From Oleispira sp963851095 (lineage in GTDB: Bacteria; Pseudomonadota; Gammaproteobacteria; Pseudomonadales; Oceanobacteraceae), in assembly GCA_963851095.1 (NCBI GenBank), contig CAWKOX010000025.1, positions 124,001-188,000 on the forward strand: a stretch of DNA of 64,000 nt, read 5' to 3'. Below, piece by piece: positions 8,043 to 17,934 of this stretch. The translations under genes and the position numbers were made by a program. Numbering within the stretch: position 1 is the stretch's first letter; each line of letters starts with the position of its first letter. A model generated the notes under the pieces. That model worked only from the letters and a program-made list of their open reading frames with translations. It was not told the origin of the DNA and ran no database searches.

Positions 8043-9068
8043 ATGTCAGCTATTCGTGCGCCTGGCCTAGGTCGCGGCAGTATTTCTGCCCTTATTCGTC
8101 ACGCTAATGCGCACTCGTTACCGTTATCACTCTGCTTGGCGGAAACTAAGCTTAAGCATAACTTTAATAAGCTTGTTGAAGATCCTACGCCCGAGCAAGA
8201 AATAATGTTAATCGAAAATCTTATTCGTGAGCAGGGGCAGCCCTTCCGCAATGGTTTCGCGGTAGGTCTAAACTATGAGGTGGGAGACTTGGGAGTATTA
8301 GGCTTGGCATTAATGTCGAGCAAAGATGCCACGCATGCTGCTGAAATTGGCGTACGTTATTTAAACCTAGCGTTTAACTTCACACAATTTAGCCTTCAGC
8401 AAGAGGATGGCAAATTGACGATGACTTGGCATATCACAAAAAATTACTCAGAGCCGGTACGACAATTCTTAATTGCTAGAGATATGGGAATTATTCATTT
8501 TCTGTATCGACACCTCAATTCAGAGTCTGACACACTGTTCTTTCATAAGGTCGGGGTTAGTTTTGATTATTTGGCAGGTATGGATGATGCCAGTAAAGCT
8601 TTTGGTTGTGGTGTGCATTATAACCAAGACTCTACTTATATAATGTCAGAGCTTATTCACCTACAAGCGGTCCCGCCGTTTTCAAATCCTATTAATGCTC
8701 AAATTATCGAAGATACGTACTTTAAGAATCTAAATAAGCACGAAGTCAGTTTGACGCAAAAAATAAAACAAACGCTCATCATGGGCTCAAGCACAAATAT
8801 TCAAAAAAATGACATTGCTAACCAATATCACTTATCAGAAAGAACGCTTTCTCGTCGCTTAAAAGACGAAGGCACTCATTGGCGAAGGCTGTTGAGCGAG
8901 GCGCGTATTGAAAAAGCCGAATTACTATTGAAAAACAGTAATGATTCCATTCAGAGTGTGTGTGAACAGGTAGGTTTCGCGAATCTAAGTTCTTTTTGTC
9001 ATGCATTTCAAAAAGGCAACGCCATGACGCCAACAGAGTATAGAAGGCAATACACTGCAGGCGCTTAA
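8043..9068 (+). CDS. AraC-family transcriptional regulator (OruR/ArgR-like sensor domain)
   Basis: A 341-residue DNA-binding regulator. Residues about 20-205 match the Arabinose_bd-like N-terminal domain of this subfamily (GFAVGLNYEVGDLGVLGLALMSS). Residues about 240-335 hold the two helix-turn-helix motifs: QYHLSERTLSRRLKDEG in the first, and the AraC signature VCEQVGFANLSSFCHAFQK then TPTEYRR in the second. The subfamily often controls breakdown of lipids, amino acids or aromatic compounds next to it. It is divergent from the CocE-type hydrolase and therefore the likely regulator of the 3202-7770 genes. Ligand unknown. The convergent giant gene ends 8 bases downstream. Confidence 0.88.
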   Translation: MSAIRAPGLGRGSISALIRHANAHSLPLSLCLAETKLKHNFNKLVEDPTPEQEIMLIENLIREQGQPFRNGFAVGLNYEVGDLGVLGLALMSSKDATHAAEIGVRYLNLAFNFTQFSLQQEDGKLTMTWHITKNYSEPVRQFLIARDMGIIHFLYRHLNSESDTLFFHKVGVSFDYLAGMDDASKAFGCGVHYNQDSTYIMSELIHLQAVPPFSNPINAQIIEDTYFKNLNKHEVSLTQKIKQTLIMGSSTNIQKNDIANQYHLSERTLSRRLKDEGTHWRRLLSEARIEKAELLLKNSNDSIQSVCEQVGFANLSSFCHAFQKGNAMTPTEYRRQYTAGA

Positions 9069-9076
9069 AGACGTTC

Positions 9077-9715
9077 TTATTTCCCGTAATCTAATGACCA
9101 CTCTAGTCCAATCCTTAAGTAAGAGGTACTGTCTCTTTCAAAGTTAAAGTGTTGAAATTCAGTTGTGATGCTCAGTTGACTGGACAATGCATGATCAAAG
9201 CCTAAACCAGCATACCAATCTAATCCGGAATGATGTATATCTTGGGTTTGAGAGCCTGGGCCGGCGGGGGCTGAATGTTCGGCCTGCCATTTAAATGCTC
9301 CTAGTCTAAAACGCATATTAATATATTCATCTAATGGAAATCTATGTAAAAGCGACATGGTTATGCCGCTTCCAGATTCTGGAATCAAGTCCTCTAAATT
9401 ATTAATGGCAATGGTTGAGGTTAGGTCAACATCAATCTGTTTAAGGTCTAAATATGAGAGTTCGGCTCGCCACCTTGGTGTGATCACATATCCAGCCCCC
9501 AAACCAAAGCCCATGCGCTGACTGTCGACATTATCAATCGTGGTATTAGAAACCCCTGCATTATCAAAATCAGCTTGCACCTTTTGAATGCTTGAATTTG
9601 AATCGGCATTACCAATGTGGGCTGTGGCATAGATTCCTCTGAGCCAATCCTCCGCTTGGGCTGACGTCGACAGTGAGAGTATAATAATAGCCCCCAATCC
9701 TCTACTCAGTGCCAT
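9077..9715 (-). other. C-terminal OmpA-like barrel region with its own possible start and signal peptide
   Basis: Met2717 of the giant protein is an in-frame ATG at 9715. Read from there, the product is a 212-residue protein with a complete signal peptide (n-region MALSR, hydrophobic core GAIIILSL, cleavage AQA before EDW) and an 8-stranded-type outer-membrane barrel. Barrel signs are YATAHIG, GLGAGYVITPRWRAELSYLDL and TTEFQHFNF alternation and the terminal strand LRIGLEWSLDYG. No convincing ribosome binding site precedes this ATG, so independent translation is possible but unproven. Confidence 0.45.
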
Positions 9716-12700
9716 TAAGGAAATTAGTAGTATCGATGCCCATCCAAAGGCACCACCACTATTACTGGTACTTACTTTTGTAGGCTTAGCTACCGCTACG
9801 CCACCAGGGTCCATAATACTGCCATTTTTAACACCGTCACCATCATTATTGCCTCCATCCTCAATACCAAGCTGAATGCAATAGTAGCCTTTATTTAAAC
9901 CAGAAATATACTGATCACTGCCTGGCGGTGGACAGACGCCCAACTCACCAGGAGCCGAACTTAAACTGTTTGTGGTATTTACTTCAAATGCCCCCCAGCG
10001 CCCGTTGATTTCCTTGCGATAAATAGCATTGTCAGGAATTTCACACAACTGAGGCAATACAACAAGTACCGTTTCGCCCTGAATTGGCAGGTCCGACACG
10101 ATAAAATCGAATATTCCACACGAATACTCATATCCAAAATCAGTTCGCTTATTATTACTAGCATCCAATAGGTCCCCTTCACTTAGAAGTGGGGTGTAAT
10201 TACCGCTGGCACTTGCATATTCATTTAGAAGTAAGCTTAGTCCAGGCTGGGTTTCAACAAACCAAGGGCCGCCTTGTAGATCGCCACCAATCGGATAAAT
10301 GGCTAAGATATTTTTAACCGATTCATTGTCAGCAAAATCAGGCACACCGTCGTTATCACTGTCTCCCGCTCCATCAAGGCTATCAATGATGCCATCACCA
10401 TCACTATCTAATGAATCACTGAGGTCGAGAGCTTGATCTAGAATAGTCATTGTAATTACTGCGCTACCTTGCATTGGGTTTTCTGCATCATCAAGGACTG
10501 TTGCAAAAATTTGATACGTGCCGGGGCCCGTAATGGCAGGATCAAAATTGAAACTGGTATCAATTGAGCTACCAATCAAACCGTTGCTTGAAGCCCAACT
10601 TATTGTGTGATTATCGCCAACATCTACATCACTAATTGCAGCATTTACCGTGACTAGACCGCTATTAATATCTAATAAAGTATTTATTGTCGATAGCCTA
10701 ACTCGAGGTGCATGATTCTCTTCATTAATGGTAATTGTGTGTGTGCTATTTTTTCCTATGGCGGCATGTTTGAGGCTCTCTAGAGAGAAAATAGCGGTTT
10801 CGTCTAATTCATTAATCATGTCAGAAGCAACAGCTATATTTATGCTTGCACTTTGTCCAGAATTTATTATCAGGGTTCCACTGACTGCATCATGATCATC
10901 GGGAACCATAGCGCTTCCTGTGACGGTATATTCTGCTTCTACTGGGTATTCAGGAGCAACACCGTTAAGATGAAGTGTCACCGTAACAGTACTTCCCTCT
11001 CCTGCCTCTTGATTCAACTCCCAGCTGGCCAATGGCTGAATATTTAAGATTTGAACTTCGCTCGTGCTATTGCCTAAACGATCAGCGGCGGACCAAACAA
11101 TTGTATGTTTACCTGGTTTTAACAATTCAGATGATAAGTTATGACTGACTAGAACAGCTCCATCAATGGCATCGTCTGCAGATGCTAAATGTTGAGGGAG
11201 ATGGGTAAGTAACGCAGTAGCATCTATCGTTAAAGGACTTTCAAATTGGATACTAGGGCCATAATCATCTTTCGTCGGATCTGTGTTATTAGTAAACTCA
11301 TCTAGGTTGCTGGTGCCATCACCATCTAAATCACCATTAGCATCGAAGGCGTCAAGAGGATTCAAGCCGTTTGCGATTTCGAAGTCGTTGCTCATACCAT
11401 CCCCATCTATGTCGGGATCAAGGTCATCACTAATCTGGTCGCCGTCTAGATCTGATAGTACCTCGATGGAGAACGGCGCTAAGTTAGTAGTGGCCTCCCC
11501 ATCACTTACACTGATAATAATATTGTTATAACTATTGATATCACTTCGTGTCGGAGTACCGGTTAATAGTCCTGTCGTTTGATTAAATATGGCCCAGCTT
11601 GGTTTGTTGGCAATACTGGCTGTGAGTATGTCTAAACTATCGACATCATTTAAAACGGGAGTAAAGCTATAAATAAGTCCTTCTATTACCTGGGTAGAAG
11701 GTATGCCGCTTATTTCAGGGGCATCATTTGTATTGGTTACCGTTATAACAAACTCAGGAAGACTAGCAGAAGCACCACTACCATCAGTAACTGTAATTAA
11801 AATTATGCCTGTAGCTCCGACATCATCATTGGAGGGCGTGCCACTTAAACGTCCTGTAATAGAACTAAAATCAGCCCAATCGGGCTGATTGATTATGCTG
11901 AATGTTTTGGTATCTCCCGTGTCGACATCTGTCACTATAGGGGTGAAATCATAAACGCTATCCTCTATTGAGGAAGAGTCTGGTGTACCACTTATTACAG
12001 GGCTATCGTTTGTATTGCTTACAGTAATAGAAAAAGCAGTAAGGCTATCGGTTGCGCCTGAAAGGTCACTTGCAGTGATGACGATTTCTTCCGTCATTCC
12101 AATATCATTATTCGTCGGAGTACCCGTCAGCTCTCCTGTATTTACATTGAAACTTGTCCAGCTTGGTTTGTTGGTAATGCTGTAGGTTACCGCGTCGCCT
12201 ATATCAATATCGATAACTGTTGGTTGGAAAGTATAGTTTTGATCCTCTGCGATGGTTACTTCTGGAGTGCCACTAATAGTAGGTGCGTCGTTAGTATTGC
12301 TGACTGTAATGCTAAAGACTGCCAAGCTGTCTGTTGCAGACGCCGCATCCGTTACTGTAATGGTTATGCCTGAGGTGATGCCTACATCACTATTGCTAGG
12401 GGTTCCTGATAATTCTCCAGTCTGACCATTAAAGCTCGCCCAGGTCGGTTTATTAATAATACTAAAGGTCGTCGTCTCCACTGCATCGACATCACTTACT
12501 ATTGGTGTAAAGCTGTAGAGAGAATCCTCTGCGATCGTCGCACTTGGGCTGCCACTAATAACGGGAGCATCATTGGTATTTATCACATTAATATTAAAGG
12601 CAGGTAAGCTAGTATTCGCACTGCTACTATCAATAGCTGTAATAACTATAGTGCTATTTAAGCCAACATTATTATTCGTAGGCGTACCGCTTAATTCACC

Positions 12701-15700
12701 AGTACTGGTATTGAAGTTTGCCCACGATGGTTTGTTGGTGATACTAAACGTAACGGTGTCTCCACTATCGATATCACTGGCATTCGGTATGAAACGATAC
12801 AGAGAATCCTCCGATACAGAAGTCGCAGGTATGCCACTAATAAATGGTGCATCATTGGTATTGCTAACGGTTATATTGAATGCTGCCAGGTTGGATATTG
12901 CCCCACCATTATCGGTAGCCCCGATCACGATATTGTTATAACCCCCTACATCACTATTGGTTGGGGTGCCTGATAAAGTCCCTGTAGTAGTACTAAAAGA
13001 AGCCCAGCTAGGCTGGTTGGTAATGCTAAAAACGGCTGAGTCGCCGACATCAATATCACTAATACTCGGCGTAAAACTATAGCTTGAATCTTCCGCTATG
13101 CTGGTGCTAGGGACACCGCTAATCACTAACGCATCATTGGTATTATTAACGGTAATACTAAAGGCTGCCAGGCTATCCGTGGCACCAGCAATATCAGTAA
13201 CAGTCATCACTATCCCTGTGAAAATTCCCACTTCAGCATTGGTGGGGGTGCCGGATAATTCACCTGTATTCGTATTAAAACTTGCCCAGCTCGGTAAGTT
13301 TGTAATACTAAAATTCGTTGTTTCTATGGCATCGACATCACTGACACTTGGTGTGAAGCTGTAAGGAGAGTCTTCTGCAACCGTTGCGCTCGGACTGCCA
13401 CTAATTACTGGTGCGTCATTGGTATTTGTTACGCTAATATTAAAGGCAGGTAGAGTGTTTGCTGCACTCATACTATCGGTCACGGTGATCACTATATTGC
13501 TATCCAAACCAACATCGCTATTGGTGGGCGTACCTGTTAGTTTGCCATTGCTGGTATCAAAATTAGCCCAAGATGGTTTATTGGAGATGCTAAATGTTTG
13601 AGTATCTGCAGCATCCACATCACTGGCACTTGGTGTGAAACTGTAAAGAGAGTCTTCCGCTACAGAGGTGGCAGGTACACCGCTAATGATGGGTGCGTCA
13701 TTGGTATTACTTACGGTGATATTGAAAGCCGATAAGTTGGATATTGCTCCTCCACTATCGGTAGCACCGATCACAATATTGTTATAGTCCCCTACATCAT
13801 TATTACCGGGGGTGCCTGTTAGAGTCCCAGTTGTTGTGCTGAATGAGGCCCAGCTAGGCTGGTTAGTGATGTTGAAAACGGCTGAGTCGCCTATGTCGAC
13901 ATCGCTAATACTAGGTGTGAAACTATAGAGCGAGTCCTCTGCAATGCTAGTATTCGGGACGCCGCTAATAACTAAAGCATCATTGGTATTGCTAACGGTT
14001 ATATTAAAGGCTGGTAAACTATCGGTTGCACCTAAAGTATCGCTAACGGTAATAACTATACCGGTTGTTAGGCCAACATCGTTATTTACTGGTGTGCCTG
14101 TGATTGATCCAGTTCCCGTATCAAAACTTGCCCAAGTGGGTAAATTAATCACACTAAATGTTTTGCTATCTGCACTATCAACATCAGTGGCCACGGGTAA
14201 AAAACTGTAATAGCTATCCTCTGCTATTGTATTGCTCGGACTGCCACTGATTGCTGGTGCATCGTTAGTATTGGAAACAGTTATGGCAAAGGCCGATAGG
14301 TTTGAGATGGCACCGCCACTATCCATAGCGCCGATAACTATATTGGTATAAGTACCAACATCATCATTAGCAGGCACGCCCGATAAAATACCCGTAACGG
14401 TACTGAAAGAGGCCCAGCTAGGTTTATTGGTAATGCTGAAAACAGCAGAGTCACCAATATCAACGTCAGTTATAACTGGGGTAAAACCATAGTTGGCATC
14501 TTCTGCAATGCTGTTGGCGGGAATACCACTAATGACCAATGCGTCGTTAGTATTTGATACCGTAATATTGAATGCAGCCAAGTTTGCACTCAGTCCTGAG
14601 CTATCGGTTACCGAAATAGTAATATTATTATTTATGCCCACATTCGCATTGACCGGCGTGCCCGTTAAAGCTCCTGTGGTCGTACTAAAGCTTGCCCAGC
14701 TAGGCTTATTAGTAATGCTGTAAGTATGCGTGTCGTTAGTATTTGCATCAGTCATTGTTGGGATGAAACTATAATTGGCATCCTCATCGACTGCCGTTGA
14801 CGGTGACCCACTAATAACAGGGGTGTAATTAGGCGTCGTTTCAGTAATAGTAGGTACATTTACTGAGCGGTTTGCATTGTTTACTCGGTCCTTCCAGATT
14901 ACGACAAAATTATTGTTAACCTGCGGTGATAGTGCCGCATTCATTGACCAGCTGTTGTTCGCTACAATATCACTTGCGAGTATGGTTGAATTGTCAGCAA
15001 TTCCATCATTATTAATATCGGCGTAAAGAAATACCCGGCTAGCATCGATAGTATGCGTCCCCTCAATAACAAAATTAGTGCCGGCATTAGTAGTCGCCGC
15101 CGCTGGAGTTGTTACTTGAACATTGGCTGGTGCATTCAGAAAGGTCATGACAATGCTAGCAACGGTGTTTTGAATGCTAGGGTTGATGATGTCATTAACG
15201 GTGTTGGCTGGAAGTGTCAATGTGATATCACCGGTGGTTATCGGAGTGATGTCTACGCCATAATCCTGACCAGAACCGGTAAAATTACTGATTGTGCCAT
15301 TTGAAGCTAGCAGATCAGACATTGTAAAGTTTTCAACTGGGCGCGCAAAATTAATATTCACGGGAATCGGAGAGCTGTATGTTGGTTTGGATGCAGTGGT
15401 TGAAATAACTGTTTCTAATGTATCGACATATAACGTATCGACAGCAGATGGAGTTACAGTATTATTACCATTCACTGTGGCGCTCAATGTTGACGAGACA
15501 CTAATGTAGGCGCCACTACTTGCGCCTGCAGGGATCAAAATGGGGACGTCAAATGTACAAGAGCCCCCTGAATTTAGACTCCCTCCGGTTATTGTTAAGG
15601 TAGTCGTACCATTTATATTTGAACCTCCCCCGCAAGGGGTTGAAGGTAAAGACGTTGCTGCTAAGGATGATAATGCACCGCTCAGATTATCCGTAAAGGA

Positions 15701-17863
15701 TATGTCTGCAGCTGCCACAGAGGCAGCTGCATTAGTGATCGTATATCGAATAATACTGACATCACCTGCAAATAGATTGTTCGATACAAAGGATTTGGTT
15801 ATTGTTAAGCCTGTAATACTCTGAGTGTCAGATGCACTACCAGATCTAGTGGCCATAGCCGCGATCGTACTGGTGACTTCCGAGCTGATTACTGTGAAGG
15901 ATTGTGGCGGAGCTCCCGCTGGAACTTGAAGGGTGACAGAAAACTCACATTCCTCTGTAGATGCTAGAGAGCCTGATGAAAATGTCAGTATAGATGTTCC
16001 ACTGATTGTCGACCCTGAGCCACAAATATCACTAGTTGCAGCAGATGACATTTCTAATCCTGTTAGTGCTGAATCTAAATCAATTGTAAATCCAATATTC
16101 GAGGCATCTGCAGTTGAGTTCTCACTATGTATTAACTTGAAATTTGCTGTCACAGTTCCACCTGGGGCAACTGAGTCGCCTACCAAGTCAATACTCAAAT
16201 TTGGAGCGGATACAACATTCAATACATCATAGGCATAGCTTCCATAAACCGCATCACCAGATAGGCTGCCAGTTATTGCTGAGGATGGCTGGGTAAAACT
16301 CCCTGTGAGCCCACGAGCTGGTAATGTATAAACAACGTCAAAAGTGCAGCTTCCACCGCCAGCCAGCACACCTTCCGTCAATCGGAATATCTGATTCTGG
16401 TTAATCGTCGGATTCGTAAATGTGGATCCTGCCCCACAGCTATTTGAAGTAGGCAGCGTTTTTAATATCATACCGCTATAAGATTCACTATAGCCCTGAG
16501 TGAATTCTAAATCACTCAGCTGATTGACTTGATCAGGGTTGGTGATCGTATAGCGAAGAGTCACATCATCACCTGCGCTAACTGGGTCATTAATAAAAGA
16601 CATTTCAAGTTGTGGAGCATAATCCACAACCAAGGGGTGACTGAGGGCAGGTTTGGTGGTGGCGGAGTCTAGGGTTAAGTTAACGATACTTGTCGTATTG
16701 ATATACGAACCTATCGCTGCGTTTGCTGGAATAAGTACCGTGACTTCAAATGTACAACTATCACCTATAGCGAGATTGGCGCCTGTAATTGTTAAGTTAG
16801 AACTTCCTGTGATAGTTGATCCGGTGCCGCAAAAGTCGTCGGCTGGTAGGGTTGTTGCCGAGAGCCCACTTAAAGTTGCATTAAGATTGTTAGTAAAGGT
16901 TATATTTTCTGCTGAGTTATCACGACTAGAATTGCTCAGTGTGTATGTCAACACCACACTCGAGCCCGGTATTACTGAGGTTGGAAAGTTGGCGTTCAAA
17001 AAAGGGTTAACAACATTTAATAGCGCAGTTGCATTTCCGCTTTTATTGGATCCATTGGTGGATAGATCATTTAACTGGTTGGTGTATACCCCGCTCGCTG
17101 CTGCTATTACATCAATACTGACAGAGCAGCTACTTCCAGCCGCTACATAACCTTGCACTAATTTAATACTATTCGTTCCAGGAACCCCTGTAATACTTGC
17201 TTGACCTAGACCTCCTGTGCAGTTCGTAATGCTATTTGGCTGATTGGAAATCAGCAAGCCTGCAGGCAGTGTATTGTTAAAGAGTAAAAAGTTATGATTG
17301 GCTCCGCTCAGGCTGTTATTAATATTGTAAGTTAGTGTGCTTATAGCATTCTTATTAATCGGATTGGGTGAAAAACTCATGCTAATCCCTGCACGTTCGC
17401 CATCAACCGTTAGCGTCGCATTGGCAGTGCCAGAATCGCCAGCACTGGTGCTCAGTATGCCGCTGGTATTTACATGTGCGCCCACTACTGAGCTGGTCAC
17501 TTCTAATGTCAACGTACAGACGCTACCTGCGCCTAGGCGATAGTTGCTCATGGCAATGTAATCTGCCCCAGCTACCGCAGACAGCGCACCATTAAAGCAG
17601 TTCGTACTCGAGCTGCTTGGATCTGCAATGGTCATTCCTGCTGGCAAAGTATTAGTGAATGATAAATTGCTAACGGATGTCGCTTCTGAAGAATTATCGA
17701 TAGTAAAGGTAAGTATTGAGTTGCTGCCAGGGCCTATTGTATTGGGTGAAAAAGACATATTAAAAGCAGGGGGCGCAGCATGAGTCAATGCGCTTATTGC
17801 CAATCCAATAATAAAAACCAGTATTTGAATTTTCTTACTTAGAATGAGATGCATTGATTGCAT
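9077..17863 (-). CDS. Giant surface protein: DUF11-like and He_PIG repeats, TSP3, GlyGly-CTERM-like helix, OmpA-like barrel
   Basis: A 2928-residue exported protein, probably an adhesin or matrix component. Order: signal peptide 1-29 (ALTHA before AP); six DUF11-like repeats of 110-130 residues to about 820; an Ig-like segment to about 1010; twelve 94-residue cadherin-like/He_PIG repeats 1014-2136, each ending near NTNDA; calcium-binding thrombospondin type 3 motifs about 2137-2200; HYR- and Calx-beta-like segments; a second TSP3 stretch near 2480-2515; a choice-of-anchor-U-like domain about 2515-2690. A GlyGly-CTERM-like signal follows (Gly2703-Gly2704, hydrophobic helix, Arg2721), then a second hydrophobic stretch ending AQA before ED at 2737/2738, and a 191-residue OMP beta-barrel. 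Start is ATG at 17863 or 17854, both near a GGAG. It is the last gene of a three-gene operon. Confidence 0.85.
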   Translation of the reverse strand: MQSMHLILSKKIQILVFIIGLAISALTHAAPPAFNMSFSPNTIGPGSNSILTFTIDNSSEATSVSNLSFTNTLPAGMTIADPSSSSTNCFNGALSAVAGADYIAMSNYRLGAGSVCTLTLEVTSSVVGAHVNTSGILSTSAGDSGTANATLTVDGERAGISMSFSPNPINKNAISTLTYNINNSLSGANHNFLLFNNTLPAGLLISNQPNSITNCTGGLGQASITGVPGTNSIKLVQGYVAAGSSCSVSIDVIAAASGVYTNQLNDLSTNGSNKSGNATALLNVVNPFLNANFPTSVIPGSSVVLTYTLSNSSRDNSAENITFTNNLNATLSGLSATTLPADDFCGTGSTITGSSNLTITGANLAIGDSCTFEVTVLIPANAAIGSYINTTSIVNLTLDSATTKPALSHPLVVDYAPQLEMSFINDPVSAGDDVTLRYTITNPDQVNQLSDLEFTQGYSESYSGMILKTLPTSNSCGAGSTFTNPTINQNQIFRLTEGVLAGGGSCTFDVVYTLPARGLTGSFTQPSSAITGSLSGDAVYGSYAYDVLNVVSAPNLSIDLVGDSVAPGGTVTANFKLIHSENSTADASNIGFTIDLDSALTGLEMSSAATSDICGSGSTISGTSILTFSSGSLASTEECEFSVTLQVPAGAPPQSFTVISSEVTSTIAAMATRSGSASDTQSITGLTITKSFVSNNLFAGDVSIIRYTITNAAASVAAADISFTDNLSGALSSLAATSLPSTPCGGGSNINGTTTLTITGGSLNSGGSCTFDVPILIPAGASSGAYISVSSTLSATVNGNNTVTPSAVDTLYVDTLETVISTTASKPTYSSPIPVNINFARPVENFTMSDLLASNGTISNFTGSGQDYGVDITPITTGDITLTLPANTVNDIINPSIQNTVASIVMTFLNAPANVQVTTPAAATTNAGTNFVIEGTHTIDASRVFLYADINNDGIADNSTILASDIVANNSWSMNAALSPQVNNNFVVIWKDRVNNANRSVNVPTITETTPNYTPVISGSPSTAVDEDANYSFIPTMTDANTNDTHTYSITNKPSWASFSTTTGALTGTPVNANVGINNNITISVTDSSGLSANLAAFNITVSNTNDALVISGIPANSIAEDANYGFTPVITDVDIGDSAVFSITNKPSWASFSTVTGILSGVPANDDVGTYTNIVIGAMDSGGAISNLSAFAITVSNTNDAPAISGSPSNTIAEDSYYSFLPVATDVDSADSKTFSVINLPTWASFDTGTGSITGTPVNNDVGLTTGIVITVSDTLGATDSLPAFNITVSNTNDALVISGVPNTSIAEDSLYSFTPSISDVDIGDSAVFNITNQPSWASFSTTTGTLTGTPGNNDVGDYNNIVIGATDSGGAISNLSAFNITVSNTNDAPIISGVPATSVAEDSLYSFTPSASDVDAADTQTFSISNKPSWANFDTSNGKLTGTPTNSDVGLDSNIVITVTDSMSAANTLPAFNISVTNTNDAPVISGSPSATVAEDSPYSFTPSVSDVDAIETTNFSITNLPSWASFNTNTGELSGTPTNAEVGIFTGIVMTVTDIAGATDSLAAFSITVNNTNDALVISGVPSTSIAEDSSYSFTPSISDIDVGDSAVFSITNQPSWASFSTTTGTLSGTPTNSDVGGYNNIVIGATDNGGAISNLAAFNITVSNTNDAPFISGIPATSVSEDSLYRFIPNASDIDSGDTVTFSITNKPSWANFNTSTGELSGTPTNNNVGLNSTIVITAIDSSSANTSLPAFNINVINTNDAPVISGSPSATIAEDSLYSFTPIVSDVDAVETTTFSIINKPTWASFNGQTGELSGTPSNSDVGITSGITITVTDAASATDSLAVFSITVSNTNDAPTISGTPEVTIAEDQNYTFQPTVIDIDIGDAVTYSITNKPSWTSFNVNTGELTGTPTNNDIGMTEEIVITASDLSGATDSLTAFSITVSNTNDSPVISGTPDSSSIEDSVYDFTPIVTDVDTGDTKTFSIINQPDWADFSSITGRLSGTPSNDDVGATGIILITVTDGSGASASLPEFVITVTNTNDAPEISGIPSTQVIEGLIYSFTPVLNDVDSLDILTASIANKPSWAIFNQTTGLLTGTPTRSDINSYNNIIISVSDGEATTNLAPFSIEVLSDLDGDQISDDLDPDIDGDGMSNDFEIANGLNPLDAFDANGDLDGDGTSNLDEFTNNTDPTKDDYGPSIQFESPLTIDATALLTHLPQHLASADDAIDGAVLVSHNLSSELLKPGKHTIVWSAADRLGNSTSEVQILNIQPLASWELNQEAGEGSTVTVTLHLNGVAPEYPVEAEYTVTGSAMVPDDHDAVSGTLIINSGQSASINIAVASDMINELDETAIFSLESLKHAAIGKNSTHTITINEENHAPRVRLSTINTLLDINSGLVTVNAAISDVDVGDNHTISWASSNGLIGSSIDTSFNFDPAITGPGTYQIFATVLDDAENPMQGSAVITMTILDQALDLSDSLDSDGDGIIDSLDGAGDSDNDGVPDFADNESVKNILAIYPIGGDLQGGPWFVETQPGLSLLLNEYASASGNYTPLLSEGDLLDASNNKRTDFGYEYSCGIFDFIVSDLPIQGETVLVVLPQLCEIPDNAIYRKEINGRWGAFEVNTTNSLSSAPGELGVCPPPGSDQYISGLNKGYYCIQLGIEDGGNNDGDGVKNGSIMDPGGVAVAKPTKVSTSNSGGAFGWASILLISLMALSRGLGAIIILSLSTSAQAEDWLRGIYATAHIGNADSNSSIQKVQADFDNAGVSNTTIDNVDSQRMGFGLGAGYVITPRWRAELSYLDLKQIDVDLTSTIAINNLEDLIPESGSGITMSLLHRFPLDEYINMRFRLGAFKWQAEHSAPAGPGSQTQDIHHSGLDWYAGLGFDHALSSQLSITTEFQHFNFERDSTSYLRIGLEWSLDYGK
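11447..14823 (-). repeat. Twelve tandem 282-bp cadherin-like/He_PIG repeats
   Basis: Twelve in-frame 94-residue units share the pattern VISGxP, AEDxxYSFTP, SDVD, FSITNxPSWASF, TGxLxGTPxNxDVG, then AFxITVSNTNDA. Unit starts fall every 282 bases (14823, 14541, then down to near 11720). The first and last units are the most divergent. Confidence 0.85.
12286..13978 (-). repeat. Higher-order duplication: two 846-bp blocks of three repeats
   Basis: Repeats 4, 5 and 6 (about 13978 down to 13133) resemble repeats 7, 8 and 9 (about 13132 down to 12287) unit for unit, more closely than neighbouring units resemble each other. Unit 4 and unit 7 both read LVISGVP, GDSAVF, YNNIVIGATD and GGAISNL. This indicates duplication of a three-repeat block. 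Confidence 0.7.
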
Positions 17864-17934
17864 TAGCTCCGTTGAATTTACGATATACCAAATTTCCGAA
17901 TGGACACTGCATATAAGATAGATGCCTTGGCAGC

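Noticed and set aside
12286..14823. Regular repeats resembling a CRISPR or satellite array
   Set aside because: Period is 282 bp, in frame, and encodes cadherin-like domains; no short identical repeats with unique spacers.
10853..17543. Many plus-strand open frames of 60-165 codons opposite the giant surface gene
   Set aside because: They recur with the 282-bp repeats, lack ribosome binding sites, and arise because the repeated coding strand is poor in codons whose reverse complement is a stop.
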